32,607 bases of DNA from DASTPP01 sp035762175 (GTDB lineage: Bacteria > Myxococcota_A > Polyangia > Polyangiales > Polyangiaceae). The position numbers were made by a program, and so were the translations under genes. Below are positions 7,131-15,449 of the stretch, piece after piece. Within the stretch, counting starts at the first letter, position 1. Every line of letters begins with the position of its first letter. The DNA lies in the NCBI GenBank assembly GCA_035762175.1, contig DASTPP010000076.1:1-32607 (forward strand), read 5' to 3'. Below the pieces are notes generated by a model. The model had not been told where the DNA came from. It made no database searches and worked only from the letters and a program-made list of their open reading frames with translations.

Positions 7131-8156
7131 CTAGCAAGACGGCTTTCGGAAGCAAGGCGAAGCCGGGCGCCGTCTGCCGTGGGGTGGTGGCTTCGAAGCG
7201 GCGGCGGGGGACGCGGGGGCTAACTCGGCCTCGTTGCCGGGCTCGTCGGGGGGAGGCGCGACGCTGTCGGGCTCGCTACCGTCGGGCGAGCGGCGTCGGC
7301 GGCGCCGGCTTCGCATCAGCGAAGGGGCGATCTGGTCGGCGTCGCCCTCGTGCCAGCGCAGGTAGATGACGGCGCGGCGGCACTCGTCGTAGGCGCGGAA
7401 GAAGAGCTCGTAGGCCTTGGCGAGGCGCTCTTCGGCGGCGTCGGGGTCGGCCGAGCCGTCGGCGCCCGACTGGCGATGGCCGAGCGCCTCGAGCAAAAGC
7501 TCGCCGAGCTGGGCCGCGCGCGCGACGTCGGCCGCGGTCAGGGGCGTCTTCGAAGCGAGCGTGGGCCAGGCCTCGCCGAAGACGGCGCTGAGGGCCAGGA
7601 GGTCTTGGGCGGTGTCGACGTGGCCGGCGCCGCGCCGAATGGACGCTACCCTCGTCGCGTCGAGCAGGCCGAAGTTCGCGAGCGATTCGGCGTTGAGAAG
7701 CATGCGCTCGCGCAGCGGCCCGGCCTCGTTCAAGAGAGTGCGCACCCGCGTCTCGCCTTCGCCGCGCGGCGAGACGCGCGCGTGGGCTTGGGCGGCGGCC
7801 AAGGCGTAGTCGGCGAGCTTGTCGAGCGCCTCGAGCGGGGGGTCGACCAGCTTCGCGAGCATCGTGTCACGCAGCGCCATGATCTTCGGCAGGGCGCCGA
7901 GCGCCAGAATGGCCGCGGCCGGCACGTTGACGTTGATGCGGCGGGCTTCTCCGCGGGGCAGGGCGTCGATTTCGGCCCGAAGGAGCTCGAGGGCGGGGAG
8001 ACGCTCGGAGGGGCGCTCCGCGGTGGCGCTGCCCTTCGCGCGGCGGGCGGAGGGGCGGGGCAGGGCCCCCTTCGGGGGCTCGGACGCTTGGTTCGGGAGT
8101 TGCTCGTCCGTCTGGTGGGCGGGTCGGTGGGCTTTGACAGGGGTGAGCTTTGCCAT
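7131..8156 (-). CDS. Helical protein of unknown function, probably a multi-copy myxobacterial family
   Basis: Encodes 341 residues. I chose ATG 8156 because GAGGGGGTGATCAAG lies directly before it; an in-frame GTG at 8198 has no such support. The N-terminal 60 residues are polar and Pro-rich. Residues about 70-285 look all-helical, with landmarks RINVNVPAAAILALGALP, LDKLADYALAAAQAHA, TAQDLLALSAVFGEAWP and RAYDECRRAVIYLRWHEGD. A Ser/Arg/Pro-rich tail ends the protein. I have an impression of similar proteins in many copies in Sorangium-like genomes, but cannot name a domain. No catalytic motif, signal peptide or membrane segment is visible, so I expect a cytosolic protein. Function is unknown. 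Confidence 0.8.
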   Translation of the reverse strand: MAKLTPVKAHRPAHQTDEQLPNQASEPPKGALPRPSARRAKGSATAERPSERLPALELLRAEIDALPRGEARRINVNVPAAAILALGALPKIMALRDTMLAKLVDPPLEALDKLADYALAAAQAHARVSPRGEGETRVRTLLNEAGPLRERMLLNAESLANFGLLDATRVASIRRGAGHVDTAQDLLALSAVFGEAWPTLASKTPLTAADVARAAQLGELLLEALGHRQSGADGSADPDAAEERLAKAYELFFRAYDECRRAVIYLRWHEGDADQIAPSLMRSRRRRRRSPDGSEPDSVAPPPDEPGNEAELAPASPAAASKPPPHGRRRPASPCFRKPSC

Positions 8157-8324
8157 CTTGATCACCCCCTCGGCCAGGCCCTCCGGCTGGTTGCGCACTT
8201 TCTCGTTTTTTTGCGCCGCTTACGCTCGGGCGCCTGGCAGGCCCGCCCGGCCTGGGCCCGCGGAGGGCGCCCTTCGGGGCTCGCCCCGGACGAAGGCGCC
8301 CTGTTCAGGGCGGCCCGAGCGCAA

Positions 8325-8406
8325 GCACCCCCCGAGCGCGCGGGCGTCTTCGCGAGGACGACGACGAAGCCCCCGGGGGCGCGGGCACCCCCCGAGCGCG
8401 CGGGCG
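8325..8406. repeat. Direct repeat of 22 bp at 60-bp spacing
   Basis: The same 22-bp sequence, beginning GCACCCCCCGAGCGC, occurs at 8325-8346 and 8385-8406. The 60-bp spacing suggests a diverged tandem duplication. It lies just downstream of the M13 peptidase stop, in the 274-bp gap before the helical-protein gene. Confidence 0.7.
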
Positions 8407-8430
8407 CTTTCGGGGGGGCTCGGCGGCGGG

Positions 8431-10578
8431 CTACCAGATGCGGACGCGCTGCTCGGGGGCGAGGAAGAGCGCCTGGCCGGGCTGGACGTCGAAGGCCTGG
8501 TACCAGGCGTCTTGGTTTCGCACGGTGGCGGCACGGAAGGCGCCGGGCGAGTGGCCGTCGGTGAGCAAGACGCGGCGCAGGGTGGGCTCGCGGTATTTGG
8601 TGCGCCAGATCTGGGCGAAGCCCAGGAAAAAGCGTTGCTCGCCGGTGTAGCCCTCGAGCTTGGGGGCGGGGGTGCCGCCGAGCGAGGCCTGGTAGGCGTC
8701 GAAGGCGACGGCGAGCCCGGCGACGTCGGCGATGTTCTCGCCGAGCGTCAGCTCGCCGTTGATGGCGGCGTCGGGCAGGGGCTTGTAGGCGCCGTATTGC
8801 TTGGCGAGGGCCTGGCCGGCGGCCTTGAACTTGGCGGCGTCTTCTGCTGTCCACCAGTTCGAGAGCTTGCCGCGGGCGTCGAAGAGCGCGCCCTGGTCGT
8901 CGAAGTTGTGCACGATCTCGTGGCCGATGACGCTGCCGATGCCACCGTAGTTGACGGCCGGGTCGGCGTCGGCGTCAAAGAAGGGCGGCTGCAAAATGGC
9001 CGCGGGGAACGAGATCGAGTTCTGCTGGGGCGCGTTCATGGCGTTGACGAGCTGGGGCACCATGAACCATTCGGCGCGGTCGACGGGAGCGCCGAGTTTT
9101 TTCAGGTTGCGCTTGTACTCGAAGAGGGCCGCGCGCTCGGCGTTGCCGTAGGCGTCGTCGGGGCGCACCTCGAGCGCCGCGTAGTCGCGAAAGGCGGCGG
9201 GGTGGCCGATGTTGATGCGGACGGTGGCAAGCTTCTCTTTGGCCTTGGCCTTGGTCTCGGGGGCCATCCAGTCGAGCTTGTCGATGCGGCGGCCGAGGGC
9301 GGCGACGAGGTTGCGTACCATCTCGTCGGCGGCGCGCTTCGCCCGGGGGGGGAAGTACTTCTCGACGTAGAGCTTGCCGACGGCCTCGCCCATCGCGGCG
9401 TTGACGAAGCCGACGGCGCGCTTCCAGCGGTCGCGGGGCTTCTCGGCGCCCGAGAGCGCCCGGCCGAAGAAGGCGAAGTTCTCGTCGGCGAAGGCGTTCG
9501 GCAGGAAGGGCGCGGCGCGCGAGACGGCGTGAAAGGCGAGGTAGGCCTTCCAGGCGTCGAGGGGCTCGCGGCCGACGAGCTTCGCGGTGCCGACGATGGC
9601 GCCCGGCTGCCAGACGCCGAAGTCGGCCTGCTGGCCGAGCCCGGCGGCCTCGAAGTAGTCGGCCCACTCGAGGCCGGGGGCCTTGCGCGCGAAGTCTTCG
9701 CGCTTGAACGGGTTGTTGGCCTTCTTGACGTCGCGGGTGTCGACCTGCGTCGCGTGCGTCGCGGCGATCTTCTTCTCGAGGTCGAAGACGAGGGCGGCCT
9801 TCGCGTCGGGGTCGGCCACGCCTGCGAGCTTGAGCATCGCGGCGACGTGCTTCTTGTACTTGTCGCGTAGCTCGTGGAAGCGCGGGTTGTCGACGAGGTA
9901 GTAGTCGCGGTCGGGCAGGCCGAGGCCGCCCTGCAAGAGGTAGGGCGTGTAGCGGCTCGGGTCGTTCAGATCTTCGGTCACCCAGAGGCCGAAGAGCCGG
10001 TCGGTGGTGACGCGGCCCGTGTTGAGCACGTCGACGTCGGCGCGCAAGGTCTCGCCGAGCGCGCGCGCGAGGGCGCGGCGGTCGCCGATGGCCGCGATGC
10101 GATCGAGCTCGGGCTTGAGCGGGGCGGCGCCCTTCTGCTCGATGCCCGCCTCGTTCATGTAGCTCGCGTAGAGATCGGCGATCTTGCGCGCCTCGCTGCC
10201 GGGCGCCGCGCCGGCCTTGCTCGCGCCCTCGATGAGCTCGCGGTTGCGCTGCGTGGTCTCCTCTTCGAGCTTGGTGAACATGCCGAAGCTCGCCCGGTCG
10301 GGGGGGATCTCGGTCTGGTCGTACCAGCGTCCGTTGACGTGCCGGAAGAAGTCGTCGCCGGGCTTGGCCGAGGGGTCCATGCCGGCGGTGTCGACGCCGA
10401 AGGCGCCGTAGGCGGGCTTGGGGGCCGCGGCCGAGGCGACGGCCGAGGCGGGCGCGGGGGCCGAGCCCTCGGGGGCCGAGGGCTTGTCGGTCGGCGCCGG
10501 GCTCGTGCAGGCCGCGAGCAGGCCGGCGGCGAGGGCGAGGGCGGTTCGGGCCGCGGGGCGGCCGTCGTTCGAGATCAT
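8431..10578 (-). CDS. M13 family (neprilysin/PepO-like) zinc metalloendopeptidase, lipoprotein
   Basis: Encodes 715 residues. ATG 10578 is preceded by AGGAGCGCTTCA, a good Shine-Dalgarno. The N-terminus is a lipoprotein signal (LALAAGLLAAC) followed by a Pro/Ala/Ser linker, so the enzyme should sit in the periplasm or on the outer membrane. The N-terminal M13 domain starts near residue 60 (DPSAKPGDDFFRHVNGRW). The catalytic domain carries HEIVH with zinc ligands H553 and H557 and catalytic E554, and ENIAD with the third ligand E614 and the conserved D618. SFPAAILQPPFFD precedes the zinc site as in PepO. All expected residues are present and the length is normal for the family. M13 enzymes cut short peptides. 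The next upstream gene encodes another peptidase lipoprotein, but a large inverted repeat separates them, so co-transcription is uncertain. Confidence 0.95.
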   Translation of the reverse strand: MISNDGRPAARTALALAAGLLAACTSPAPTDKPSAPEGSAPAPASAVASAAAPKPAYGAFGVDTAGMDPSAKPGDDFFRHVNGRWYDQTEIPPDRASFGMFTKLEEETTQRNRELIEGASKAGAAPGSEARKIADLYASYMNEAGIEQKGAAPLKPELDRIAAIGDRRALARALGETLRADVDVLNTGRVTTDRLFGLWVTEDLNDPSRYTPYLLQGGLGLPDRDYYLVDNPRFHELRDKYKKHVAAMLKLAGVADPDAKAALVFDLEKKIAATHATQVDTRDVKKANNPFKREDFARKAPGLEWADYFEAAGLGQQADFGVWQPGAIVGTAKLVGREPLDAWKAYLAFHAVSRAAPFLPNAFADENFAFFGRALSGAEKPRDRWKRAVGFVNAAMGEAVGKLYVEKYFPPRAKRAADEMVRNLVAALGRRIDKLDWMAPETKAKAKEKLATVRINIGHPAAFRDYAALEVRPDDAYGNAERAALFEYKRNLKKLGAPVDRAEWFMVPQLVNAMNAPQQNSISFPAAILQPPFFDADADPAVNYGGIGSVIGHEIVHNFDDQGALFDARGKLSNWWTAEDAAKFKAAGQALAKQYGAYKPLPDAAINGELTLGENIADVAGLAVAFDAYQASLGGTPAPKLEGYTGEQRFFLGFAQIWRTKYREPTLRRVLLTDGHSPGAFRAATVRNQDAWYQAFDVQPGQALFLAPEQRVRIW

Positions 10579-10756
10579 TGAAGCGCTCCTGGGCGGGGCC
10601 CCGGCGGGGCGGGCGAGGCGGGGCGCTTCGCCGCGGCCGACGGCGCGGGGCAGAGGGGGGCAGAGAAAAAACACCGGTCGGGTGGCTTGGTTCGTCCGCC
10701 GTGGGGCGGTAATTTCAAGGGTTCGCGGCGTACCGAACCCGGTCGACGCGCGAGAG

Positions 10757-10874
10757 CGAGAGCGGTGGCCGGGTGGTCTGCGCCTGCCTTCCGGCACCCC
10801 AAACTCGCCCTTCGGGCTCAAACAGTGGGGCCCCCGCCTCCAGGCAGGCGCAGACCACCCGGCCACCGCTCTCG
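10757..10874. repeat. Long perfect inverted repeat (33-bp arms, 52-base loop)
   Basis: The arms at 10757-10789 and 10842-10874 are exact reverse complements, starting CGAGAGCGGTGGCCGGGTGG on the left. The right arm ends one base before the stop codon of the M24 peptidase gene. A small hairpin, GGGTTCG / CGAACCC at 10719-10740, lies to the left. The structure fills much of the 297-bp gap between the two leftward peptidase genes. It could be a terminator, an RNA-stabilising stem or a small non-autonomous mobile element. Confidence 0.85.
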
Positions 10875-10875
10875 T

Positions 10876-12435
10876 TCAGCGAACGAGGTAGAACGATTCT
10901 TGGCGGGGCACGAAGAACTTCCAGCCTTCTTCGGTGAGGTAGACCGGGTCTTCTTGCATCACGTAGACCTTCTGGCCGCCCCACTCGGGCGGGGCGCTCT
11001 GGGTGTTGAGCTCCATCGCGAGGTACGAGCCGAGGCGCAGGGGCTTGGGGGGCTCGCCGCGGGCGCCCGAGCGAAAGTCGATGGCGGCGCCGAGGCCGTG
11101 GCCCTGGTTGCCGAGCGGGTGCGAGTAGATCTGGGCCTCGACGCCGCGGGCGCGCATCTCGGCCATGGTCGCGGCGTAGACCTCGGCCGAGGGGCGCCCG
11201 GGGCGCGAGGCGCGGGCGAGCGCGTCTTGCAGGGCGTTGGTGTCGGCGAGGGCGCGCTTGAGGCCGGCGGGCGCGTCGGCCTCGCCCTCGCGCAGCACGT
11301 AGGCCATGCGCTGCCAGTCGGTGTGCAGGCCGAGGTAGCTGATGCCGAAGTCGACGTGCACGAGGTCGCCGCGCTCGATGACGGTGTCTTCGCGCGCGAC
11401 GGCGAGGAAGCCCCGCGAGGTGGCGTTCGGGGCGCCGGCCCGCTGCACGCGCAGGTCGGGCTGGAACCACGTGCGCAGCCCGAGCGCCCAGAGCCGGTCG
11501 TAGAGCCAGGCGCGCACGTCGCCGACGCGCGTCTTGCCCGGGGCGATGACGGCGCCCGAGAGGGCCTCGCGCACGATCTCGTCGGTGAGCTCGACCATGC
11601 CGCGGTAGGGCTCGAACTCTTCGGGCAGGCGGGTGTCGAGGTACTCTTCGATGAGGGGCTCGGCGCTGACGAAGCGCGGCTCGGCCGCGGCCCCGAGCGC
11701 CTCGACCAGAAAGCGGCGCCCGTCGTACGTGAGGCCGCGCGTGACGCCCCGCTTGCCGCCGGCGGCGAGGGCGATGGTGCGGGGGCGGTAGGCGGCGTAG
11801 AGCGCGGCGAGCCCCTCTTTCTGCTTGCCGGGGTCGGCCGGGGTCTCGAAGAAGCGCGCCAGGTGCTCTTCGGTGAAGCCCGTGAGGGCGAAGCGCTTGA
11901 GGCCCGCCTCGCCCGCGTCGACGAAGACGAAGAGGTCGCGGTTGCCGGCGTAGGGGCGGGGCGGCGCGACGAACTCGGTCAGCGGGTCGTCGTGGAACTC
12001 TTCGTTCACCACGACCCACATCGAGACGTTGTGCCGCCGCAGCATCGGCAAGAGCAGCTCGTGCCGGCGGGCGAGCCACGCCTCGCGCAGGGCGAGCTGC
12101 TTCGACCAGGGCACGATGCGGCGGTCGGCCGTGCGGGTGCGCTCGGCCGCGGCGGCCGCGCTCGGCGCCGGACTCGCGGCGGCCGCGCTCGGCGCCGGGC
12201 TCGCGGCGGCCGAGGCCGAGGTCGAGGCCGAGGCCGAAGGGCCGGGCGGCGGGCCGCCGGGGCTCGAGCAGGCGGGGGCGAGGGCGAGCAGCGAGGCGAG
12301 GCGCGAGGCGAGCGGCCGGGCGCGCGACGACGGCCGGGCGCGCGACGACGGCCGGGCGCGGGGCTTCGACGCGCGGGGCGAGGGCGGTCGGGCGGCCGAC
12401 GGCGGCGACGTTTCGTTGCCGCGCCCTGCGGGCAT
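10876..12435 (-). CDS. M24 family metallopeptidase (Xaa-Pro aminopeptidase-like), lipoprotein
   Basis: Encodes 519 residues from ATG 12435; a TTG at 12471 is in frame but unsupported. An unusually long Arg/Ser/Pro-rich N-terminus, including an 18-bp tandem repeat giving ARPSSR twice, precedes a hydrophobic stretch and the lipobox-like LAPAC. A repetitive Ala/Ser/Pro linker (SPAPSAAAA twice) follows. The pita-bread fold has all five metal ligands: D362 and D373 (HVDFG...HTDW), H446 (QGHGLG), E475 (AMELNT) and E495 (MQEDPV). The 11-residue gap between the two Asp matches PepP. Such enzymes remove an N-terminal residue ahead of proline, or hydrolyse related peptides, with two metal ions. The true start may be internal, since no Shine-Dalgarno is obvious. 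Confidence 0.92.
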   Translation of the reverse strand: MPAGRGNETSPPSAARPPSPRASKPRARPSSRARPSSRARPLASRLASLLALAPACSSPGGPPPGPSASASTSASAAASPAPSAAAASPAPSAAAAAERTRTADRRIVPWSKQLALREAWLARRHELLLPMLRRHNVSMWVVVNEEFHDDPLTEFVAPPRPYAGNRDLFVFVDAGEAGLKRFALTGFTEEHLARFFETPADPGKQKEGLAALYAAYRPRTIALAAGGKRGVTRGLTYDGRRFLVEALGAAAEPRFVSAEPLIEEYLDTRLPEEFEPYRGMVELTDEIVREALSGAVIAPGKTRVGDVRAWLYDRLWALGLRTWFQPDLRVQRAGAPNATSRGFLAVAREDTVIERGDLVHVDFGISYLGLHTDWQRMAYVLREGEADAPAGLKRALADTNALQDALARASRPGRPSAEVYAATMAEMRARGVEAQIYSHPLGNQGHGLGAAIDFRSGARGEPPKPLRLGSYLAMELNTQSAPPEWGGQKVYVMQEDPVYLTEEGWKFFVPRQESFYLVR

Positions 12436-12606
12436 GGCTGAGCTCGGTGCCGATCGGCGCAAAGTAGGCAACTAGAGCCCGGCCGGGCGGGCGCCGTCAA
12501 GCGGCGGCCTACCTCGAAGGCCCTGCTCGCGAATCGGGCGCCGGATCGACCGCGTCGGCTGCCTTGCTTCGGCGAGCGAAGCGGCCATGCCGGCGGCCGG
12601 TTCGGG

Positions 12607-13509
12607 TCAGCCGCCCGGCGCGGGCGCCGGCCGCGGCAGCACGCCGTAGGCGTGGGCGCACTCGAGCAGCGTGGCGTCGTGCAGATCGAGGACGCCGCGG
12701 AGCGGCTGCTGGTAGCCGCCCGCGAGGTTCCACGCGATGGGGAGGCCGAGGTCGCGGCAGGTCTCGAAGACGATGCGGTCGCGCCGGCGCATCTGCTCGG
12801 AGGTCATGACGCCGCCGAGGGGGTCGGCGACGTGCGGGTCGGCGCCGAGCTGGCAGAGCAGCACGCCGCAGCCCTTCTCGGAGAAGCCTCGCACGATCGC
12901 GGCGAGGCCGCCCAGCCAGCGCTCGGTGCCCTCGGGGTTTCGGGCCGGCCCGTGCTCGACCGCCGAGAGGCCGAAGGTGTAGTGCTCGACCTTCGCGAGC
13001 AGCCGCTGCCGCAGCATGATGGCCTCGGTGCCGTCGCCGTAGTGCATGTCGAGGTCGAGAATGCCCACCTTGTCGACGAGCCCCCCGTCGAGCAGGGCGG
13101 TCGCGGCGGCGATGAGGCCGTTGAAGGTGCAGTAGGCGCTCGACGACGCGGGGCCGGCGTGGTGAAAGCCGCTGGTCGGCGAGACGGCCACGGGGCCCGC
13201 GGTCGCCGCGTGGCGGGCGGCGGCGAGCATGCTGCCGCTCGTCCACGGGAGGGAGGCGGCGATCTCGGGCGAGGTGTTGTGAAAGCCGTTCTTGCGCGTG
13301 CCCTCGAGCACGCCGTCGACGTGGGCGCGATCGTGCACCCGGTACCAGTGCTCGCGCGGCACCGGCTCGAACGAGCGGATGTCGAGCGGCACGCCGAGCG
13401 CCTGCCACGAGGCGACGACCTGGGCCGGCTTGCTCGCCGAGGGGCTGAAGCTGCCGCCCGCGGGCGCGTTCTGTCGCGAATCGTAGTAGACGGGCAGCGC
13501 GCCGGGCAT
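12607..13509 (-). CDS. HDAC-like zinc deacetylase (arginase/deacetylase fold)
   Basis: Encodes 300 residues from ATG 13509. The fold motifs are complete: the catalytic pair H116-H117 in SGFHHA, zinc ligands D154 and H156 in LDLDMHYGDGTE, third zinc ligand D224 in GADPHVADPLGG, and the transition-state Tyr Y266 in NLAGGYQ. There is no signal peptide, so it should act in the cytosol, removing acetyl groups from lysine, polyamine or another acetylated amine. Substrate cannot be told from sequence. The usual HH after the zinc Asp is HY here, a variant I associate with bacterial members rather than eukaryotic HDACs. The phosphatase-like gene begins about 900 bp upstream on the same strand and ends 80 bp from this start. 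Confidence 0.92.
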   Translation of the reverse strand: MPGALPVYYDSRQNAPAGGSFSPSASKPAQVVASWQALGVPLDIRSFEPVPREHWYRVHDRAHVDGVLEGTRKNGFHNTSPEIAASLPWTSGSMLAAARHAATAGPVAVSPTSGFHHAGPASSSAYCTFNGLIAAATALLDGGLVDKVGILDLDMHYGDGTEAIMLRQRLLAKVEHYTFGLSAVEHGPARNPEGTERWLGGLAAIVRGFSEKGCGVLLCQLGADPHVADPLGGVMTSEQMRRRDRIVFETCRDLGLPIAWNLAGGYQQPLRGVLDLHDATLLECAHAYGVLPRPAPAPGG

Positions 13510-13589
13510 GGCCGACCCGTTTTAGCAGACGCGGCCGCCCCCGCCCACGCCGGCGCGCGGGGGCGCGGCGCCCGGCCGCGGCGGCGGGC

Positions 13590-14411
13590 TCAGCGGGGCC
13601 GCAGGCCGGCGAGCAGGTAGCCGCTGACGGGCGCGTAGACGTCGGCGGGCATGCCGTCGTCGAGCGGCACGGTGACGAGCACGCTGCCCTCGGCCTCGCC
13701 GAGGAAGAGCGCGGGGTCGTTGCAGTCGGCGAAGCCCACGCTCTCGACGCCCGCCTCGCCCGCCGCGCCGGCGTAGCCGTGGTCGGCGACGACGAGGTCG
13801 GGCGGGGGCTCGCCCCGGCCTCGCAGGGTGGCGAGCATGGCCTCCATGGGGCGGGGCGAGTGGGTGTGGCAAGCCCAGCCGCCTTCGCTCACGACGGCGA
13901 CGCCCTGGAGGTAGTCGATGGCGCGCGGGCCCTCGCCCCAGTCGAGCGAGGCGCCGCTGGCGGGCCGCACGAGCTCGCAGCCCGCGCGCTCGAGCGCCGC
14001 GGCGATCGCGGCGTGGACGGCGTGCACGCCGTTCGGGTGGCCCGTGGCCACGAGCACCCGCTGCCGCCCGCGCGCGGCGGCGGCGAGCCGCGCGCGCATC
14101 GCGTCGAGCCGCGCGACCGTGCGGTCGGGGTCGATGGTGTCGGGCCCGCGCCGGTGCCGGCGGTCGGGCCGGATGCCGACCCGCTCGACCATCAGCGCGA
14201 ACAGGTCGTCGAACGACCAGCGGCCCCTCGGCTGCAGGCCGAAGAGGTACTCGGGGTCGCGCTCGCTCGCGCGGCGGATGCTTTCGAGGTTGCTCTCGCG
14301 GCGCGTGGCGACGTCGCCCGCGGTGCGCGTGCGCACCAGGTGCTCGCGCAGCTCGTCGCGATCGGGCGGGTCGGCCGGGGGCGCGCCGCCGGGCCGGGGT
14401 TCGAACGACAT
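13590..14411 (-). CDS. Phosphatase-like protein of an actinobacterial-type family
   Basis: Encodes 273 residues from ATG 14411. Landmarks are LVATGHPNGVHAVHAAIAAAL, HTHSPRPMEAML, DLVVADHGYAGAAGEAG, GFADCNDPALFLGEAEG and VPLDDGMPADVY. I recall a family in actinobacteria, labelled simply phosphatase, with the same blocks in the same order; the catalytic residues are not established to my knowledge. The many conserved His and Asp residues (GHP, HTHS, VADHG, DCND) would suit a metal site. No signal peptide is visible. The DUF6151 gene ends 9 bp upstream on the same strand, so the two are probably co-transcribed. The gene may have been acquired from an actinobacterium. Confidence 0.75.
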   Translation of the reverse strand: MSFEPRPGGAPPADPPDRDELREHLVRTRTAGDVATRRESNLESIRRASERDPEYLFGLQPRGRWSFDDLFALMVERVGIRPDRRHRRGPDTIDPDRTVARLDAMRARLAAAARGRQRVLVATGHPNGVHAVHAAIAAALERAGCELVRPASGASLDWGEGPRAIDYLQGVAVVSEGGWACHTHSPRPMEAMLATLRGRGEPPPDLVVADHGYAGAAGEAGVESVGFADCNDPALFLGEAEGSVLVTVPLDDGMPADVYAPVSGYLLAGLRPR

Positions 14412-14420
14412 CGAGAGAAG

Positions 14421-15137
14421 CTAGCCCATGCGGCGGCCGAGACAACCCGGTCGCCGCGGGCCCGGGGCCCGGCCCCCGCGCGCTAAATTCGAGCCGCCGG
14501 GCTCGGCCGTCGCCGTCGGGTGCGGGCCGCAGAGCGGGCGCAGCGCGTCGCGCTCGGCGCGCGAGAGCGTCTTGACCGGCCGGCTCGGCTCGCCGGTCGC
14601 GCGGTCGAAGTAGGGGTGGGGCCAGGCCTTGCCGCCGAGCTTCCAGAGGAGGATGCACTTGGCGGTGTTGGCGAGCAGGCCCACGTTCAGCTTCGTCGAG
14701 CCCTCGGGGGCGCCGCCGACGGCGTACTTGCCCATGATGCGCCCGCGCGGCGGGCCGAAGATCGCGTCGCGGCGGCGCGCGTCGGGGGCGCCCCGAAAGA
14801 GCTCGGTGCCGATGCCGATGAAGGGCACCTTGGGGCGTAGCGTGTTGCCGAGCGGCGTCTTGCAGCAGTCGGCGTACCAGCGGTAGAGCCCCCTCGGCGA
14901 GAGGCGCAGCCCGACGATGTGCGACACCCCCTCGTCGAAGGTGACCGCCGCGGGCGCGACCTGCACGACGTCGGTGCCGCCGTGCTCGTCGAGCAGGTCG
15001 GCGCGGCCGAGGTGGTGAAGAAAGGCCTGGCAGTCGTCGCAGTAGCAGACCGCGCGGTTGACGGCGCGCGGCGAGGCGCCCCGCAAGCGACCGCGAATTT
15101 GCCCACAGCGACAGCCCAGCGCCACGTCTTCGCTCAT
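14421..15137 (-). CDS. DUF6151 / GFA-like zinc protein
   Basis: Encodes 238 residues from ATG 15137. The Cys pattern of GFA-type zinc folds is clear: C9-R-C11-G, then C31-Y-C33-x2-C36, and a later ADCCKTPLGNT. FIGIGTELF and PRGRIMGKYAVGG follow. GFA folds bind zinc, and one founding member was described as glutathione-dependent formaldehyde-activating; no such reaction should be assumed here. The last 25 residues are Gly/Arg/Pro-rich and unlike the rest, perhaps from a stop codon lost and replaced further downstream. It lies 9 bp from the phosphatase-like gene and divergent from the NlpC/P60-like gene. Confidence 0.8.
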   Translation of the reverse strand: MSEDVALGCRCGQIRGRLRGASPRAVNRAVCYCDDCQAFLHHLGRADLLDEHGGTDVVQVAPAAVTFDEGVSHIVGLRLSPRGLYRWYADCCKTPLGNTLRPKVPFIGIGTELFRGAPDARRRDAIFGPPRGRIMGKYAVGGAPEGSTKLNVGLLANTAKCILLWKLGGKAWPHPYFDRATGEPSRPVKTLSRAERDALRPLCGPHPTATAEPGGSNLARGGRAPGPRRPGCLGRRMG

Positions 15138-15397
15138 GCGAACTCCATTCTCGCCCCCTGGAGGCGGCGCTGGCGTAGCACGGGCCGCCCGCGCCGGCAT
15201 GGGCGGCTCGCGCGCGGCGGCGGGCGCGTGGCGAGCGCCCGGCGGAAGCCGCCGCGGCCCGCGCCGACGTCGTCGGGGCCGGCGCGGGCGACGGGGGGCT
15301 CGCGCCGGCGTCGTCGGGGGCGGCGCGGGCGGGCGGCGAGGCTCGCGCCGGCGCCGTCGGGGCCGGTGCGGGCGGGCGGCGGGGGGCGTGGGCCCGG

Positions 15398-15426
15398 TTG
15401 ACGCTGCCGGGCGCCCGCAACATACT
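15398..15426 (+). promoter_or_regulatory. Sigma-70-like promoter for the NlpC/P60-like gene
   Basis: TTGACG at 15398-15403 and CATACT at 15421-15426 are separated by exactly 17 bases. The predicted transcription start is near 15433. That puts the mRNA end only about 17 bases before the CTG at 15450 and about 107 bases before the GTG at 15540. The rest of this 312-bp divergent gap (15138-15449) holds Gly/Ala-type GC-rich repeats and nothing else I can name. Confidence 0.55.
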
Positions 15427-15449
15427 CGGGCATTCGCGCTCGATCGTAT

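Noticed and set aside
7819..9870. A 683-codon plus-strand frame over the M13 peptidase region
   Set aside because: It is antisense to the M13 gene, which has complete zinc motifs, and its product is Val/Gly/Ala-rich with no recognisable domain.
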